In this document: in pieces, positions 12,336 to 23,230 of the stretch
How positions within the stretch are numbered: position 1 is the stretch's first letter
Layout of the letters: the number at the start of each line of letters is the position of its first letter
Source: Pogostemon cablin
Lineage: Eukaryota > Streptophyta > Magnoliopsida > Lamiales > Lamiaceae
Direction of reading: 5' to 3'
Assembly: GCA_023678885.1 (NCBI GenBank)
Contig: CM043005.1
Location: forward strand, 3,338,314-3,402,313
Length of the DNA: 64,000 nt
Position numbers and translations under genes: made by a program
Notes under the pieces: model-generated
What the model saw: the letters and a program-made list of their open reading frames with translations, nothing else
What the model was told of the DNA's origin: nothing
The model's database searches: none

Positions 12336-13720
12336 TTGAAAGGTATTAGTCCATCTATGTGTATGCATAAGATTCATTTGATTGATGATGAGAAGTCTTC
12401 TGTGCAAAACCAACGAAGATTAAATCATATAATGCAAGAAGTTGTAAGAAAAGAGGTGTTAAAATGGCTTGATGCGGGAATAATCTTTCCAATTAGTGAT
12501 AGTCAATATGTAAGTCATTTACATATAGTGGCAAAAAAAGATGGTATGACAATTGTTAGATCCGATACAAATGAAACAATTGCCACTAGAACTATCACGG
12601 GTTGGAGAGTATGTGTTGATTATCGTAAATTAAATGAAAATACTCGTAAAGATCACTTCACATTGCCATTCATAGACCAAATGTTGGATCGTCTTACGGG
12701 GCATGAGTACTATTGTTTTCTTGATGGTTATTCTGGGTACAATCAAATATTGATTGCACCGGAAGACCAAGAGAAGATAACTTTCACATGTCCCTATGGT
12801 ATGTTTACATTTAGAATGATGTCGTTTGGTCTAGAATGATGCCGTTTGGTCTATGTAATGCTCCTGCCACTTTTTAGCATTGTATGATGTCTATCTTCGA
12901 TGGTTTAATTGAAAATATTATGGAGGTGTTTATGGAAGATTTTTCCGTGTATGGTTCCTCTCATGATATTTGCTTGACTAATCTCACTATTGTGTTGCAT
13001 AGGTGTGAAGAGTCAAATTTTGTGCTAAATTGAGAAAAATACCACTTTATGGTGACCGATGGGATAGTCTTGGGGCATCATATTTCAAAGCATGGTTTAA
13101 AAATAGATAAAGCTAAAGTGATAGCCATAGAACGTCTTTCCCCTCCTACTAGTGAGAAGGGGGTGAGATTGTTCTTAGGTCATGCAGGCTTTTATAGACG
13201 CTTCATTAAGGATTTTTTCAAAATTACTAAACCTCTTTGTAAACTACTTGAAAAAGATTGTCCATTTAACTTCAATGATGAATGTCGTGTTTCATTTCAG
13301 ATGCTCAAGGATGCTCTCACTTCTTTTCCAATACTTGTTACCCCGAATTGGAGCCTACATTTTGAATGCATTGTGATGCTAGCGATCAATCCGTAGGAGT
13401 GGTGTTGGGAAAAACGAGGGAGAAGAAGTTTAGAGCAATATATTATGCCTCGAAGACATTGAATTCATGCCAAGTCAATTACACCACAACGAAGAAGGAA
13501 TTTTTAGCCGTCGTGTATGCTTTTGAGAAGTTTCGACCATACTTGGTTGGAACACAAATGATTATTTACACGGATCACGCGGCCATAAAATACCTAATGA
13601 GTAAGAAAGATGCTAAACCTCGTTTAATCTGTTGGGTATTACTTTTGCAGGAATTTGATGTGATTATCAAGGATAAGAAAGGCGTGGAAAATGTGATTGT
13701 GGATCATTTGTCTAGATTGA
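12336..13720 (+). pseudogene. reverse transcriptase and RNase H of the Athila-like pol
   Basis: The RT fingers and palm read VCVDYRKLNENTRKDHFTLP and DGYSGYNQI. At 12813-12852 a 20-bp segment around ATGATGTCGTTTGGTCT is tandemly duplicated, which shifts the frame. The catalytic box downstream reads FMEDFSV where the family has FMDDFSV, so one metal-binding Asp is Glu. Stops follow at CHF-type and LNxEK positions (near 12878 and 13032). The connection domain HAGFYRRFIKDF is at 13049-13396. RNase H is in another frame from 13366 (CDASDQSVGVVLG, YTDHAAIKYL, ending in DHLSRL). Several independent lesions show long inactivity. Confidence 0.85.
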
Positions 13721-15004
13721 AAAATGGAGGTGAGAATAAAGATATTAAGCCAATTGGGGATGACTTCACGGATGAAAAAATTTTGCTAATAGAAGTTGAG
13801 CAAGTGTGTACTCTCATGGTGAATGTGCCGCCTTGGTATGCCGATTATGTCAACTTTATTGTTTGTGGAATCACGCTCACATTGCTTAATGAGTACAAGG
13901 AGAAAAGATTTTATGTTGAAGTGAAGAAGTACTTGTGGGATGAGCCCTTTTTGTTTAAAATTTGCAATAATGGAGTAACAAGGAGGTGTGTGGCAGAGGA
14001 AGAAGTCGTGGGGATTCTTGAGCTATGTCATTCGTCTTTGTGTGGAGGTCACTTTGCTCATCAAAAGACGGGGCTAAAATCCTACAATCGGGAGAATAGG
14101 TAAGCTAGATAAAATATTTGATGTATGGGGCATTGATTTTATGGGACCATTTCCTTCTTCCAAAGGATATGTGTACATCTTGCTAGCCGTGGATTATGTG
14201 TCAAAGTGGGTGGAGGCAATCCCCACTAAGACAAATGATGTTTTGATTGTGCAAAGGTTCTTGAAAAAGAATATTTTTGCTAGGTTTGGAGTTCCACGGG
14301 CCTTAGTAAGTGATGGAGGATCTCACTTTGTAAACAAGTTGATGGAGAGTTTGTTGAAAAGATATGGAGTGAAACATCGAGTGGCTACACCTTACCACCC
14401 TCAATTAAATGGTTTGGCGGAGGTCTTAAACCGCCAAATCAAGTTAGTTTTGGAGAAGACCATTAATGGGGAGAGGAAGGATTGGTCAGAGAAGCTTGAT
14501 GATGCTTTATGGGCTTATCAGATGGCTTTTAAAACCATTCTTGGTGTGTCACCGTATCAATTGGTCTATGGTAAAGCTTTTCATCTTCCCGTGGAGTTGG
14601 AACACCGTGCATTGTGGGCTATTAAACGTCTCAACATGGATGAAAGGGAGAGTGGTCAAGCAAGGTTATTGAAGTTAATTAAGTTGGAGGAGTTTCGAGG
14701 AAGAGCATTTGATAACTCAATCATCTACAAGGAGAATATGAAGAGATGGCATGATGCTAAGGTAAAGGAGAAGACGTTTGCTCCTGGGAACAAAGTTCTT
14801 GTATTCAATTCGAGGCTCAAGTTGTTTCTTAGAAAGCTTAAGTCTAAATGGATGGGGCCATATGAAGTGCTTGAAGTGTTAAGTGGACATACGTTGAAGC
14901 TTAAGGGTCCTAATAATGAGTTTGTGGTAAATGGTCATCGAGTAAAACATTACCTATCTTCTTCTCAAAATAAGATAGTGTATGTGGATACCCTCTCTTC
15001 TTGA
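13721..15004 (+). pseudogene. integrase of the Athila-like pol, zinc-finger half deleted
   Basis: The linker and the start of the HHCC domain end in HSSLCGGHFAHQKTG at about 14030-14070. The sequence then jumps from KILQSG to DKIFDVWGIDFMGPFP at 14095-14150, so roughly 40 codons including the CxxC half of the zinc finger are missing, with a frame change. The catalytic core follows: GIDFMGPF supplies the first Asp, LVSDGGSHFVN the second, and NGLAEVLNRQIK the Glu of the DDE triad. The C-terminal part (KWMGPYEVLEVLSGHTLKLK) matches the usual GPY/F-type end. The 287-codon 3' part is open to the stop at 15002-15004. Confidence 0.8.
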
Positions 15005-15107
15005 ACCTCTTTGATTGTGTAGTAGTGTAGATTTTATTTTCTTTGTTTAATAGTTTTCTTGTAGATTTAGTATATAAGTGATTAAGCTCATGGAGAAAAG
15101 TGCATAT

Positions 15108-15372
15108 GATGAAAGACAAGGGTGCTAAAGGAGAAATAATAATGTATGTCACACCACTCTTTACAAACTTAAATTTTAACACTTGTGTTAATTTAAATTT
15201 GCGGGGAGGTTGCGTAGTGGACATACTTGATCATATGTGAATTTTAGAAAATGCACATGAGTTACCACGAGGTAAGTTCAAGAAGAGCATTGGTGGAAAC
15301 GACAAGGGTACGTCTCACCACTTTTTGCAAACTTAATTCACAACTTGTTTCGATTTAAGTTTGGGGGAAGAG
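15108..15372 (+). repeat. tandem duplication carrying polypurine-tract-like sequences
   Basis: Two diverged copies of about 160 bp follow the integrase. Each runs from GACAAGGGT through CACCACT, CAAACTTAA and ACTTGT to a G-rich tract: AAATTTGCGGGGAGGT at about 15196-15211 and TTAAGTTTGGGGGAAGA at about 15355-15371. Both resemble the true 3' polypurine tract (18740-18749). Extra internal polypurine tracts are known in some plant gypsy elements. Confidence 0.55.
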
Positions 15373-15639
15373 TGCGTGATGTGACTTACCACTTGTTTAT
15401 GCTTTGGTGTGTGTTGTGATATTGTCTTGTGGCAAAAATGGGTCAATTTTGAACTTTTTCTCATGAGTTAGGATTGTTTTGGTATGTTTGGTGGTGTTTA
15501 AGTACATGATAATCCATTGTTTGATCATAATTGTGGTGTAAATAATATTTTGAAGCATGTGTGAGCATGAATAGGGTGTATGAGGAGTGCAAAAATAGGG
15601 CAAAAATGAGGTGAAGTGTGAAAATCGGAAAATAAGAAA

Positions 15640-15870
15640 AACACACTACACGGGCAGAGCTCAGTACACGGCCCTATAAGGACAGGTCGTGCACTGACAT
15701 CAGAAATCGCTACTTGCCCAGGAGGAAGGCCGAGCTCCGAGCTCGAGCCGCGCAGAAGAGGAGAAACACGGGCCATGTACGAAGCACGGCCCTCCACACG
15801 TGCATGAACATCAGAAAATGCTACACGGCCACACTTGAGGCCGTGTAGCGCTACACGAGCATTACAGGGT
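15640..15870 (+). repeat. internal GC-rich block similar to the LTR block
   Basis: A GC-rich patch built from ACACGGCC, GGCCGTGTAG, GACATCAGAAA and GCTACACG words. It closely resembles, but does not align end to end with, the GC-rich block in both LTRs (7530-7815 and 18960-19260). The shared word CATCAGAAA(A)YGCTAC is notable. It lies upstream of the third ORF and could be an internal promoter-like module or a captured LTR piece; I cannot decide which. Confidence 0.5.
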
Positions 15871-16714
15871 TCGAAGTCAGTTTTAAAAAGGGTCGATCCG
15901 TACTCACTTCCACACACACCCTCTCATCTGTACGCACTGTTATCACACCAAATCCTTCTCCTTGAGCATAAATCGACGCACCAAGGTTAGTTTTGAGAGA
16001 TTGAGAGTGAGTTTCATCAATTGTGAACACCAAGAACACTTCTCCACATTCAAAATTTGGAAGGTGTGAATTATTTGAACCCTAACTTTTGAATTTTGAT
16101 AGAAATTGAATACATTGATGCATGGGCTTTGTAATATTGTGAGTTTTTAATGAATTATTGATTGATAAACATACATGTGTCAATTTGATTTGTGAATTGA
16201 GAAGGGAATTAGGGTTCATGAGAAGTTGAATTAGGGGATTTGAGAGAATGGTGAATTTGAATACATACATTGTGAATATTGAATTATCATGAATGTATAA
16301 TGCTTAAATTGTGAAGAAATAATCTTGGATGTTGAGGATTTGGGCATGAGGTCATTTGAATGATATTTTGAAATTGTATTGAAAAAGTGTGCATGCCAAG
16401 TGTTCGATGAAATGTCTAAAAGAGAATTTTGGTTAAATTTGAGATTATATGTGCATAGTGATTAGTGATGGTATATTTTGGAACTCATGTGTGCAAGTAT
16501 GATAGGAATTGAGATGAATTCATGGTTAGTTGAGAGGAATGATGGTAAAATGAATGTTGTGGTGAATTTTAGAAGTATAATGATGTGAATGTGTAATGTT
16601 GATGCATAGTATATTTCACACTTAGTTGAATGACTAGGGTGGAATTTAAACTAAGTGCATTAACATTTTTAATGATGAAATTGAATATGACTTAAGCGTT
16701 GTTGTAAATTGTAG

Positions 16715-17135
16715 ATGGCCGAGAGGAGAGTTAGACCAAGAAATGAGAATTTCATCGTCATTACCGATCTAGAGGAGTTGGCTAATTTGGATGCTCAGCT
16801 AATGGAAGAAGGGGTCCATCCGGATTATTTTGGGGTGGAATTTGAAGACTATTGGGGCAAGTATGTGCTCCGTTGGCAAACACTTGCTCCGAAGATCAAA
16901 CCAACTCGATTCCAAGATACAGAAACAATGAGAGGTCCAGCAGGAGCACGGAATGCATATTCAGGAGTTGAGAGCTGGACAGCGTCGAAGGGCGTACTAT
17001 GAGGAGCAGTCGCGGGTGCACTCCAACAATATGGAGGAGATGATGACGATGATGTTCAACTTCCAGTACCCCAGATCTCCTCATGCATACATTCCATGGA
17101 ATACCTATCATCCACCTCCACCTCCAGAGCTATGA
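16715..17135 (+). pseudogene. third ORF of the Athila-like element, function unknown
   Basis: Begins MAERRVRPRNENFIVITDLE and reads through HPDYFGVEFEDYWGKY and LAPKIKPTRFQDTETM. It then needs a frame shift near 16950 to continue as IQELRAGQRRRAYYEEQ and end in a proline-rich tail (YHPPPPPEL, stop at 17133-17135). The joined length would be about 140 codons, acidic then basic, without signal peptide or membrane segment. Athila elements often carry an envelope-like ORF here, but nothing visible supports that identity. I do not recognise it. Confidence 0.4.
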
Positions 17136-18749
17136 AGGGAGTACTTTGAGTGTTAGGCACTTCCATTAGTTCATTTTAGTTATGATTAGACATTTGATTT
17201 GATTTGTTAGAATCGGAGTGGATTGTACTTAAATTGTTTGTTTTTGGGAGGTTTTCTTTACTTTGGGATTTTATTTTTAGTTTTATGCGATTTACTTTTG
17301 TTATTTTTTTATTTTGGTTTGATTTTCATTATTTGGATGTGATAGGAATTTGATCTTACTTGTTGTGGATGTGAATTGATGTGTTTTGATATCTTGAGAT
17401 GGATGATTTTGGTTATGCATGTTATGTGTTTTGTTATGTTTCTTGTGTGGTTAGTTTTTGATTTTATGTTATGCTGATGTCGTTTTTATTCTTATAGGGA
17501 TAGATTGGTGGTAAGTTTTTGGGAAGGTGTTGAGCATTTTTGAATGTGAGCTATGATGCATTATTTGTGATGAGTGATGGCAAGCATATTAATATTTTCT
17601 ACTTATTTAAATTGTAACATGCATTACATAAGTTGTTCAATTTTAAGAAGTATGAAGGGTAATTAGGTTTCTTTTGGTCCAAGCAAAAGCTTGTGAGAGT
17701 TGAGCCTCAACCGTGCCTCCATGGTTAATTCTTGATGAGAGGACCGGTTGTACTTAGACAAACTAGAACTTGCTCATGGACTATAGGAACGAAGCCCGAA
17801 TGGTTAAAATTTGTGATATGATCTTAGGCCATCCTTGTTAAATGAAGTCATAGCCATAAAATTTCTTACCAAAAACATTATCCCTAGTTTGCCAATTTGA
17901 GCCTATAAGCCTTTTCTTTTTGATTTAAGCACAATACAAGCCTTGAAAATCCACTTGAGCCTTATATATATAACCTATGTGTATGTAATTGAGGATGATA
18001 ATGGTTTACAAGGGAAGATATGGAAAAATGTGCAAGTAAATGGAAGAAAGGTTGAATCAAGAAAAAGGATGAAAGAGCTCAAGTTAAAAAGCAAGTGCAA
18101 CTTCAACAACAAAAGTGAAAAATGAGCAAAATCTTAAAATATGCTCAAGGAACATAAAATCAAAGAAAAAGAAGTATGTTATTCAAAAGAAGCTCAATGA
18201 ATCCATGATATATTGATGTTTAGTGCTTTTGAACAATTAACAAAGGGAGGAATTTTGAAAGTGAAGAAGTTGGAGAAAAGAACCATCTCTTCGATTATCT
18301 ACACTTGAATAGTCACTATTACCAAAAGTTTCCTACTCTACCAAAGAGCCTAAACATTATATCCTAAGATAAAGACCTTTTTGATTATTTATTGAAACTA
18401 GGGTGGTTTGTGAATATAGTCCATGAGCAAGCCTATGGTGAGTCGGTTCTAGCCGGTTGATGAGTGTTATTAAAAACCTTACTCCATAGAGTGTTGAGTG
18501 AATTTGATATCCTATGAGAGGCTTGAATTGAAAGGGGATTGATTACTCTTCTGTCATTCTTAAGATTGAACTTGTTAATCTTTCATGTTAAGTTTGATGA
18601 TGTAGGGATGCTTAATGTGATTTTGTAGTCCTTATTATTTGTGATGTGTTGTGGTTTATGTTCATTAGGTGTTTTCTACGTGAAAATTACTCCTCTTGTT
18701 TATCATTTTTTGTTGTTCAAGGACAAACAACACTCTCAGTTTGGGGGGT
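17136..18749 (+). other. 3' untranslated region of the Athila-like element with polypurine tract
   Basis: No coding signal. The text is typical of the long 3' region of these elements: a GGTCCAAGCAAAAGC-like stretch near 17678, and CCAAAGAGCCTAAACATTATATCC near 18339. It closes with AGTTTGGGGGGT, the polypurine tract for plus-strand priming, ending at 18749 directly before the 3' LTR. Confidence 0.7.
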
Positions 18750-20490
18750 TGATCGTTGTCATTTTCACCTAGGTTTTAGTGTCTTTGTTCGTGATTTTTG
18801 GATGTTTTTATCCGTATTTGTGTGACTTTTGGTGGAGTTATTGTAATTATGAGAAATGTGGTTAGGAATGATAGAATTGTGCAAATGAGCTTATATATGT
18901 GTAAAACAGGTCAAGAAATGGAGAAAAATGGAGTCGGGAGCAAAATGAAGACGGAAGTACAAGGCACGCCGGACACAGGCCGTGTGCAGAACACGACCCT
19001 ATCTGAGGTGGCCGTGTACTGTCATCAGAATGACGAGCTAGCAGGAGGATAGCCATGTTCTGGCGCATGAGCCGTGCAGCAGTGCACGCCCCGTGTGCAG
19101 AACACGGGCCTGTAAGAGGAAGCCGTGCAATGTCGTCAGAAAACGCTACACGCCCATGACCTACATCATGTAGCGCAGCTCGAGCCTTGTCCGAAAGCAC
19201 GTACAACATGCCGAACTAGGTGTGCACTACACGAGCCGTGCGCTGCTACACGGCCAGTGTAGGTACAAAAACCAGTGCAGTTTTCAGAATGTTCCGGAAG
19301 CTTCTAGAAGGTCCATTAGTGATATAAAAGGGTGACTTGTGCAAAATTTGAAGGAAGAGATCAAAATTAGAGCAGTTACACACACTCCACACCATATTTT
19401 CACACACTAGATCCATTTGATTCATCTCCATCCTTTAGATCCATCAATTTCACTTGATTTTCAACAATCCATCCATTACTCCATCCATCAACCCATCCAT
19501 CCACCATTTGAGAAGAAAAAAGCATCCAGGATTGAAGAAGTTAGAATTTTGAAGAGAATGAAGGTTTCTCCATGAAAGGGAAGTCAATCTACTTTTCATT
19601 TATTGATTTTCTTTTCATTTTGGCTCAAATGGAGCAAGCCTTTGATTATATTGATACAAGCGCAATGTGTAGTGGCTAGTCCTATAGTAGGGCTAATCAT
19701 ATGATTGGTTGAGAAGAATGCTAGATATGTGGGATTTGAGATATTAAATTAAGTTAATTTTGGACTTCCTTTTATGATTAATGAATCATGTTTCATTTCA
19801 ATACTTGTGCGATTAAATTCTCTATTCATAGTGTTATGATGGCCATTTTAATATTATGATTAGATGTTTAATTGAATCATATATTAAGGTGAGCATGCAT
19901 GTTAGTGTGAGGGGAGGTAAGTCATACCCTTCTTATACTTAAAACACTCATAGAGGGACACTTAAGAAATTGAGTGAAAATAACCAAACTTATGATCATA
20001 GTACCTTAAGGGAATTGAGATTAAGCACAATCTTAGGAGATTTAGACTTGTAAAAGAGTCGAGAACCTAATTACCTTGGCCATAGGGATTAGGGGTAAAA
20101 ATGTGATTGCTTTCAGTCCACAAATTAATGAAGTTCACCATCAAGAGTTATGCATATCTAGCTAGATTCTTAACCATAATTATGATTAGCCTTGCTCTCT
20201 TCTTAAGTGAATTCTATCTCCATCTCATTTATCATTTGTTTGTTGTTTGATTCAATACGTTGTTAGTTAATATTCTTCGTTAATTGAGTAGAACAATAAG
20301 TAGTAGTTTAAATACCAAACAACAAATCTATCATTCTTACAAAGTATAAATCAATGAAAAATCCAGATATAACCATGAGTTTACTTTCCCTTGGGACGAT
20401 ATTATTATAAATTTTGTACTTGGTCACACGTGTGCTCGACGATAGAGTCTCTTACTCTTACACATTTTACAAGAAATGCAACTAAGAACA
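18750..20490 (+). repeat. 3' LTR of the Athila-like element
   Basis: 1741 bp, TGATCGTTGTC to AACTAAGAACA, aligned along its whole length with 7306-9049 and with the same GC-rich block (about 18960-19260) and the same TATA-like TGATATAAAAGGGTG. The followed target duplication is ACATT. Confidence 0.9.
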
Positions 20491-20495
20491 ACATT

Positions 20496-20951
20496 CTTCC
20501 AAAATAATTCAGGTGCAGTGCATCAACATTCCCTCAAAACTCTACCCATTTTTCTATAAATACGCAACTATTATTTTATTTTGAAAGGTTCTAGAAAAAT
20601 GGTACAAAACCATTGACTAAAAAAATCCTTGGAAGAGCTTATAAGAAAAATAATAATTTAGGGAGTAATACATTATACCTAAAGACGATAAACACAAAAC
20701 ACAGTCGTATAATGTATTACATTCGTAGTCTGTATTTTTATAATTCATTAGATTTAGTTCTTGATGCAAATAATCATATGAGTGAAGAATCTGTCTTGAA
20801 TATGATGAACTCCAAAACATGATTTTTTCCCAAAAGTAACTATTCAACCCTAAATCAATAACAAGCAGACTATATTGCATAATATTGTAAGCTTATCATT
20901 ATGTATATTCTGCATTCTAAACCAATTGAAATTGCAGATATATGAAGCAAT
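20496..20951. other. non-coding host flank
   Basis: No gene recognised. It may be the remaining downstream intron and UTR sequence of the VPS53 fragment on the minus strand, but nothing in it proves that. Confidence 0.4.
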
Positions 20952-21228
20952 TCAGACACCAACCGTTTTATGATAATATTCAGTTGTGTTGACAATATAG
21001 CAAATCAAGCGTTCATCCTTGTCAGACGTCTACAAAAAAAAAGTCAGTCAGTTGAAATTAACATATAAATATAGCCGACACAAATGCTAAAGCATACTCA
21101 AATAATCAATCAAAAGGTACCTTGATTTTACCATCCATTAATGTGGCAGCTGCAACAATACCAGTGCCACCCTTTGGTAATCTAGCAAAAAGCTTTGTAG
21201 CATATGCTTTAAGAATTCTTTGGAATAC
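20952..21228 (-). pseudogene. VPS53: VPS53 (GARP/EARP tethering subunit) two-exon fragment
   Basis: The minus strand has two adjacent exons of a plant VPS53-like gene. The first (21228-21121, exactly 36 codons) starts VFQRILKAYATKLFARLPKG and ends MDGKIK, with a GT donor right after AAG. The second (21029-20952) begins after TTTTTTTGTAG and reads TSDKDERLICYIVNTTEYYH, then KTVGV and a stop. One shifted base would restore the family's SGEL-type continuation. VPS53 is a core subunit of the GARP complex that tethers endosome-derived vesicles at the trans-Golgi network, and is normally about 800 residues. Only about 60 residues are here. The intron (21030-21120) is retained, so this is a DNA-level copy of part of the gene. 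It is a dead fragment. Confidence 0.8.
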
Positions 21229-21361
21229 CTATTTCCAGAACAATATTGTCTCAATAATACATGAGTCTACTAAAACTTGTCTTTTGCAAGTTACATGCGA
21301 TGAAACACGTGTATCGAAATTTCTCAGATCAGAGCATTAGCTACACGAGATTAAAAATATA

Positions 21362-21600
21362 ATGAGAATCGCGTTTCTCTTCAAAGAATTAACGCAAACT
21401 CTTAAAATCATAGCAAAAAATAAAGAAAGCAATGACTCCACTAATGATGCTTGAATCCAATGCACTGTAACAAAAAAGGGACATGTTTCTCTCCAAGGAA
21501 TTAACATAAACTCTTAAAAATCATAGGAAAAAAAAACAACAAACTCCATTGACATTCTTCAATCCAATACCTTGTAACAGAAAAGGGGAAAGAAAAGATC
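21362..21600. repeat. tandem duplication with a third copy at 30308-30420
   Basis: Two copies of about 110 bp start at 21368 and 21482. They share TTCTCT(C/T)CAAxGAATTAAC, AAACTCTTAAAA and ATCATAG followed by A-rich sequence and ACTCCA. A third copy is at about 30308-30420, on the other side of the copia element, so before that insertion the three copies were only about 0.5 kb apart. No coding content seen. Confidence 0.65.
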
Positions 21601-21707
21601 AGAAGAAAGTGAAGAAGATAAGAACAGATTGAAGCAGCGAACGCTGGATTGGAAATAATATGCGTTCAGGAATAATGTGGCATCCCATGGTTTGCAAACC
21701 ACCCTAA

Positions 21708-23067
21708 TGTTGGCATTCGATCGTTTGGTTAACGTGACCCGTTAGGGTTCCATGAATTTCTAACAAGCAGCGGAAGCAAGTAAACATGAAACGCATTACC
21801 TTTCACCAAGGGTTGATGTAGAGGTTGAATTCTCGCTGGCAGTCTGCGCAGTCCCACGAGAATAGCCATAAGTTCCTTTTCTGATGTCGGAATTGAGTGA
21901 TCTTTGTGCTCAGACGATCCTCTCTTCGACGGCTTTCCATCAGTATATAATACATCAAAATTGAAGAATTTTACGATTTTATATGAATTTTAGAACATGA
22001 CGAACTGCAGCAGCAAATGACCTTCCGGTCTTCTGTTGTATGTCCCAAGTCCGATCTCGACGTCGTGTGGGCGACGATCTACGAGACCTACTCAATCTGC
22101 TCTCAACCCTCATCACACGTGAATAATGAATTAGATTAGGGTTCCAGATAAGGTGAGGTGACTTATATACATGGGCTACAGCAGGGACCAGAAGGAGAAA
22201 TTGGGTTGGGCCTCCATTGGGTTAAGTATCCAAGCTTAGCCCAAAGCTTATACTTAAGTCCAATAATAATAATATATTCCACTAAAATATTATTATTGCA
22301 CTACCATACCAATCCCAAAATTACGTTTTGGGCTCCTTCTTATTATGAGCCCGTTAGTCTCCCCATGTTTAAGATATACAATGTCCATTAATTATTTAAG
22401 TTACTGACAACTCAATTAATTAATATCTCATCCAAGAGTAGTACCACTCAACCTCATTATCATGCCGGAATAAATTCCACCTGCAGGGTTTACATGATAA
22501 TCCTTATGAGCTCCTCAAGGGGACATCATCAACCTATGACGGACACGGATTCCTTCTACAATCAACAGCACACCATAGAGACAGCACTACTTCCCAACTC
22601 ACCGAGTTTATTGATTTAATTGCATGTAAATCTCACCCATTGATGAATCAAAGAAATACATACTGCCCTATGTGTCGAGGTTATTGTATAGGGATTAAGA
22701 GCACGAACTTCCATAATAACTGAGATCAAGTTCTCCTATAAGTCAGTATAAATCGAACGATCTCAAACGGTCCTGCTCAATACACACAAGTGCACTAATG
22801 TGATTCTATAGCCAAGACAAGCATATAGAGAGTCCCCGTCTATCTCGATTGTGAGCATCTATTTATACTTTATAAGGAAACCGATAATATGATCTTTCGC
22901 GTGTTGTCGCACAACATATTATCTACAGTATAAAGTAAGTGGACTATTGCATCGAACATATAAATAAATTATAAGATGCAATCATTTGATCATATGATTC
23001 TCATTTCAAATTAATTGTTATAAAATTGTTCATACAAAAAGCTAGACTTTTAGTATACAATCCAACA
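21708..23067 (-). repeat. 3' LTR of the copia element (element is on the minus strand)
   Basis: 1360 bp. Lacks a segment of about 27 bp (TAATACCAATCCACACTACA and following) that is present in the other LTR at about 29615-29642. Directly followed at 23068-23078 by ATCTCCCACTT, the polypurine tract in reverse. Confidence 0.92.
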
Positions 23068-23230
23068 ATCTCCCACTTATACTAAAAGACTATGCTGTCA
23101 TGTCTTCCGTCATACATCTGATTCCCACTCCCACTACACGACCATTAAAAGCTCTCGCCTTAATATCCTTGTAAATGGATTTACTAGGTCATCATCTGAT
23201 GCAATCTAGGCGACAACAACCTTCCCCTCA

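Larger units (their letters stand above)
7306..20490 (+). mobile_element. Athila-like Ty3/gypsy LTR retrotransposon, decayed
   Basis: Complete but dead element of about 13.2 kb with two LTRs starting TG and ending CA. It is flanked by ATATT (7301-7305) and ACATT (20491-20495), a 5-bp target duplication with one mismatch. The order is LTR, tRNA-type PBS, gag, protease, RT, RNase H, integrase, long 3' region with a small third ORF, polypurine tract, LTR. The gag and RT wording (for example KDHFTLPFIDQMLDRL and EYYCFLDGYSGYNQI) is that of the plant Athila lineage, whose PBS typically matches tRNA-Asp. Over the first 180 aligned LTR bases I count about ten mismatches, so the insertion is not recent. 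Lesions in gag-pol are listed under the parts. The element is inserted between the SUMO and VPS53 fragments. Confidence 0.9.

Noticed and set aside
16715..17135. Envelope-like gene of the Athila element
   Set aside because: Position fits, but no signal peptide, membrane segment or recognisable similarity is visible, so it is listed only as an unknown ORF.
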